This document shows positions 56,401 through 57,067 of a DNA stretch of 57,067 bases, piece after piece (position 1 is the stretch's first letter; each line of letters begins with the position of its first letter). Origin of the DNA: Salinisphaera sp. (GTDB lineage: Bacteria > Pseudomonadota > Gammaproteobacteria > Nevskiales > Salinisphaeraceae); NCBI RefSeq assembly GCF_002729955.1, contig NZ_PBYA01000048.1:1-57067 (forward strand). Direction: 5' to 3'. The notes below the pieces were generated by a model, which had not been told where the DNA came from, ran no database searches, and saw only the letters and a list, made by a program, of their open reading frames with translations. The translations under genes and the position numbers were made by a program.

Positions 56401-56657
56401 CACATCAGCACCACGCCTTCCTGGCTCGACAACTCGTATTCGTGCATGAAGGCGTCGATGCCGCTGCCGTGGGCATTCTTCTTGCGCACGGCCTCGACGA
56501 GCTTGCCGGCTTCGGCTTCAACGCGCCGGCTGCTATGCGGCGAAAGCCGAGCGATCTCGATCAGCCGATTGACCTGCGCCGCCTCGTCGCAGCGATAGGT
56601 TTCCAGCACACCGCGATAGGCGGGCTCGTCGATCTGACTCGGGCGGGAATAGTCCAT
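53460..56657 (-). CDS. putA: Bifunctional proline dehydrogenase/L-glutamate-gamma-semialdehyde dehydrogenase
   Basis: This 1065-residue enzyme turns proline into glutamate in two steps. The FAD-dependent proline dehydrogenase covers about residues 110-440 (SVKLSALHARYE near 243, RIMIRLVKGAYWDTE near 349). The NAD-dependent aldehyde dehydrogenase covers about 500-1000, with the catalytic Glu in AETGGQNAM near 805 and Cys near 839 in SAGQRCSALR. The N-terminus has no ribbon-helix-helix DNA-binding domain, and the protein is shorter than the trifunctional form (about 1320), so it cannot repress its own gene as in E. coli. It converges on putP. Confidence 0.96.
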   Translation of the reverse strand: MDYSRPSQIDEPAYRGVLETYRCDEAAQVNRLIEIARLSPHSSRRVEAEAGKLVEAVRKKNAHGSGIDAFMHEYELSSQEGVVLMCLAEALLRIPDATTVDRLIDDKIGGSNWESHLGESKSWFVNASTWGLMLTGRILRYEDSPQRNFRSVLQRLVKRSGEPFIRQAVSQAMRIMGRQFVMGRTIEEAIDNARSLEKRGYSYSYDMLGEAARTDRDAQRYFDDYWHAIEECGKASRGLGPEKSPGVSVKLSALHARYELSHRVRVHRELLPRLLKLARLAAKHNINMTIDAEEAARLDLSLELFACVSQEPDLANWQGLGLAVQAYQKRALDVIDWLADLGRRHNRRIMIRLVKGAYWDTEIKRAQEAGIDGYPVFTRKMNTDVSFLACANHILEASDVFYGQFATHNAHTLAYIRQAVGERTDFEFQRLHGMGEDLYEEIVEKGERPAACRIYAPVGAHEDLLAYLVRRLLENGANSSFVNRLVDESEPVEDIVADPVFAAEKQQQARHPRIPLPHDLYGERRPNAKGVDLSDVRELDALAQGMREADAQTWRAAPLIGDTRIDFDNRSAIAVKSPADNDISVGDVVWANDEDIEAALAGAAAAADRWSATPGRERAAVLRRYADLLESHMAELIALCAREAGKNIGDGVAEVREAVDFCRYYACQVEDEFDGETLLPGPTGERNTYRLVGRGVFVCICPWNFPLAIFTGQVAAALAAGNAVIAKPAEQTCLIGHRAIQLMHEAGVPRDVLYFLPGDGPSVGAKLVADPRIAGIAFTGSFATAKAINRTLAERKGPLIPMIAETGGQNAMIVDSSALIEQVVADVIRSGFQSAGQRCSALRVLYVQTDIAETLLTMLSGAMAELSIGDPWKLSTDVTPVIDADARAGLADYVDKAKEKLDTIHACKLPEGNGTYFAPRAVELNSIDDLGEEQFGPIVHVIRYEAKDIDNVVDQINGLGYGLTFGIHSRIDTTVERVVRRIKVGNAYVNRNMIGAVVGVHPFGGEGLSGTGPKAGGPHYLHRFATERAISRDTTAAGGNASLMSLEEDEPADNVLVTPEPQRYA

Positions 56658-56946
56658 GGCTACAGCGCGTCGGCGTGGGTGAACGAAACCAACTTAGCGT
56701 GGCCGCAGCGCAGGTGTCGATTAGCCAGACGGTGGCAATAAGTCGCATACGTCCAGGGTGCCGGGCCGTGTGCAAACCTGCGCCGACGTACTTGTCGACG
56801 TTTTTCAGCCGATTACCGATCGCCTGTGCCGTGTCCGGCGTAGGCGGGACGAACGGCGTGTGAAGCGGCGTACCGCCTGCTTGCCGAATTACCCGCTCGA
56901 AATCGGGCCGACTGTGCGCTCGGGCCTGCGCGAAAATCGCGGGCAT
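56658..56946. other. Region between putA and the tRNA terminator
   Basis: About 290 bp that should hold the putA promoter (minus strand). A minus-strand frame across it into the tRNA is a chance ORF. I could not identify a convincing promoter or operator. Confidence 0.45.
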
Positions 56947-56981
56947 AAAAAAAGCCGCCCGACCTTGCGGTGGGCGGCTTT
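56947..56981 (-). terminator. Rho-independent terminator after tRNA-Glu
   Basis: AAAGCCGCCC (56951-56960) pairs with GGGCGGCTTT (56972-56981) around an eleven-base loop. On the minus strand a run of seven T (56953-56947) overlaps the 3' arm end. It lies 10 bp after the tRNA 3' end. Confidence 0.85.
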
Positions 56982-56991
56982 CCTGCCGTAA

Positions 56992-57067
56992 TGGCGTCCC
57001 CAAGGGGATTCGAACCCCTGTCGCTGCCGTGAAAGGGCAGTGTCCTAGGCCTCTAGACGATGGGGAC
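56992..57067 (-). tRNA. tRNA-Glu (UUC)
   Basis: A complete 76-nt minus-strand tRNA including an encoded CCA (56994-56992). The acceptor ends GTCCCCA and TGGGGAC pair, the T arm has GGTTCGAATCCC, and the anticodon loop CTTTCAC gives UUC (57033-57031). It closely follows the E. coli tRNA-Glu sequence. Its first base is exactly the window edge, so any upstream tRNA in the same transcript is out of view. Confidence 0.96.

Noticed and set aside
54426..56741. 771-codon plus-strand frame opposite putA
   Set aside because: It is an exact shadow of putA on the other strand; long antisense frames are common in GC-rich genes. Its translation shows no domain and no ribosome site.
56533..57003. 156-codon minus-strand frame between putA and the tRNA
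   Set aside because: It runs through the tRNA terminator and into putA in another frame, so it cannot be a real gene.

Overview
The window is a GC-rich, densely packed chromosomal segment from a gammaproteobacterium. Three gene orders point there: proC-yggT-metX-metW-DUF4426, zapB-like-zapA-6S RNA-fau, and a lipopolysaccharide (LPS) core locus that starts beside glnE and contains ilvE, a neighbourhood known from Pseudomonas. Four sodium- or cation-coupled carriers (an NhaP-like antiporter, an AGCS symporter, an NSS transporter and PutP) suggest a marine or salt-adapted lifestyle. A Salinisphaera-like relative is my guess, but the genus cannot be fixed from sequence reading alone. I see no insertion sequence, integrase, CRISPR array or rRNA.

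Layout. 1-9.5 kb holds the end of a cation:proton antiporter, an alpha/beta hydrolase, a TerB-like protein, the methionine/proline block on the minus strand, ilvA, a cation diffusion facilitator and a family 9 glycosyltransferase. 9.5-20.2 kb is almost all minus strand: an NTF2-like protein, an EVE protein, 5-formyl-THF cyclo-ligase, 6S RNA with a readable promoter and closing stem, zapA, a zapB-like gene, DegP, SohB, ferrochelatase, two Na+-coupled transporters and a FadI-type thiolase. 20.3-22.5 kb is groES-groEL behind a sigma-32-type promoter, and glnE follows.

25.6-42.7 kb is the accessory region. It holds three family 2 and five family 4 glycosyltransferases, a UDP-xylose synthase-type epimerase/decarboxylase, two unrelated PAPS-dependent sulfotransferases, an AsnB-type amidotransferase and two kinase-fold proteins (YrbL-like and WaaP-like). 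There is no flippase, polymerase or ABC exporter. The conserved LPS genes follow directly (hldD, kdkA, lpxL, hldE, waaA, with ilvE among them). I therefore read this region as the strain-specific outer-core LPS locus. It may build a sulfated, phosphorylated, xylose- or uronamide-containing core, and this is the most interesting system in the window.

49.5-57 kb holds a CotH-kinase lipoprotein, the proline catabolism pair putP and putA (convergent; PutA has no N-terminal DNA-binding domain) and a complete tRNA-Glu(UUC) ending exactly at the window edge. Smaller points of note are a 17-codon leader ORF coupled to the NSS transporter start, a 9-bp inverted repeat touching the ilvA start region, several strong intergenic hairpins, and convergent genes whose stop codons overlap in a CTAG.
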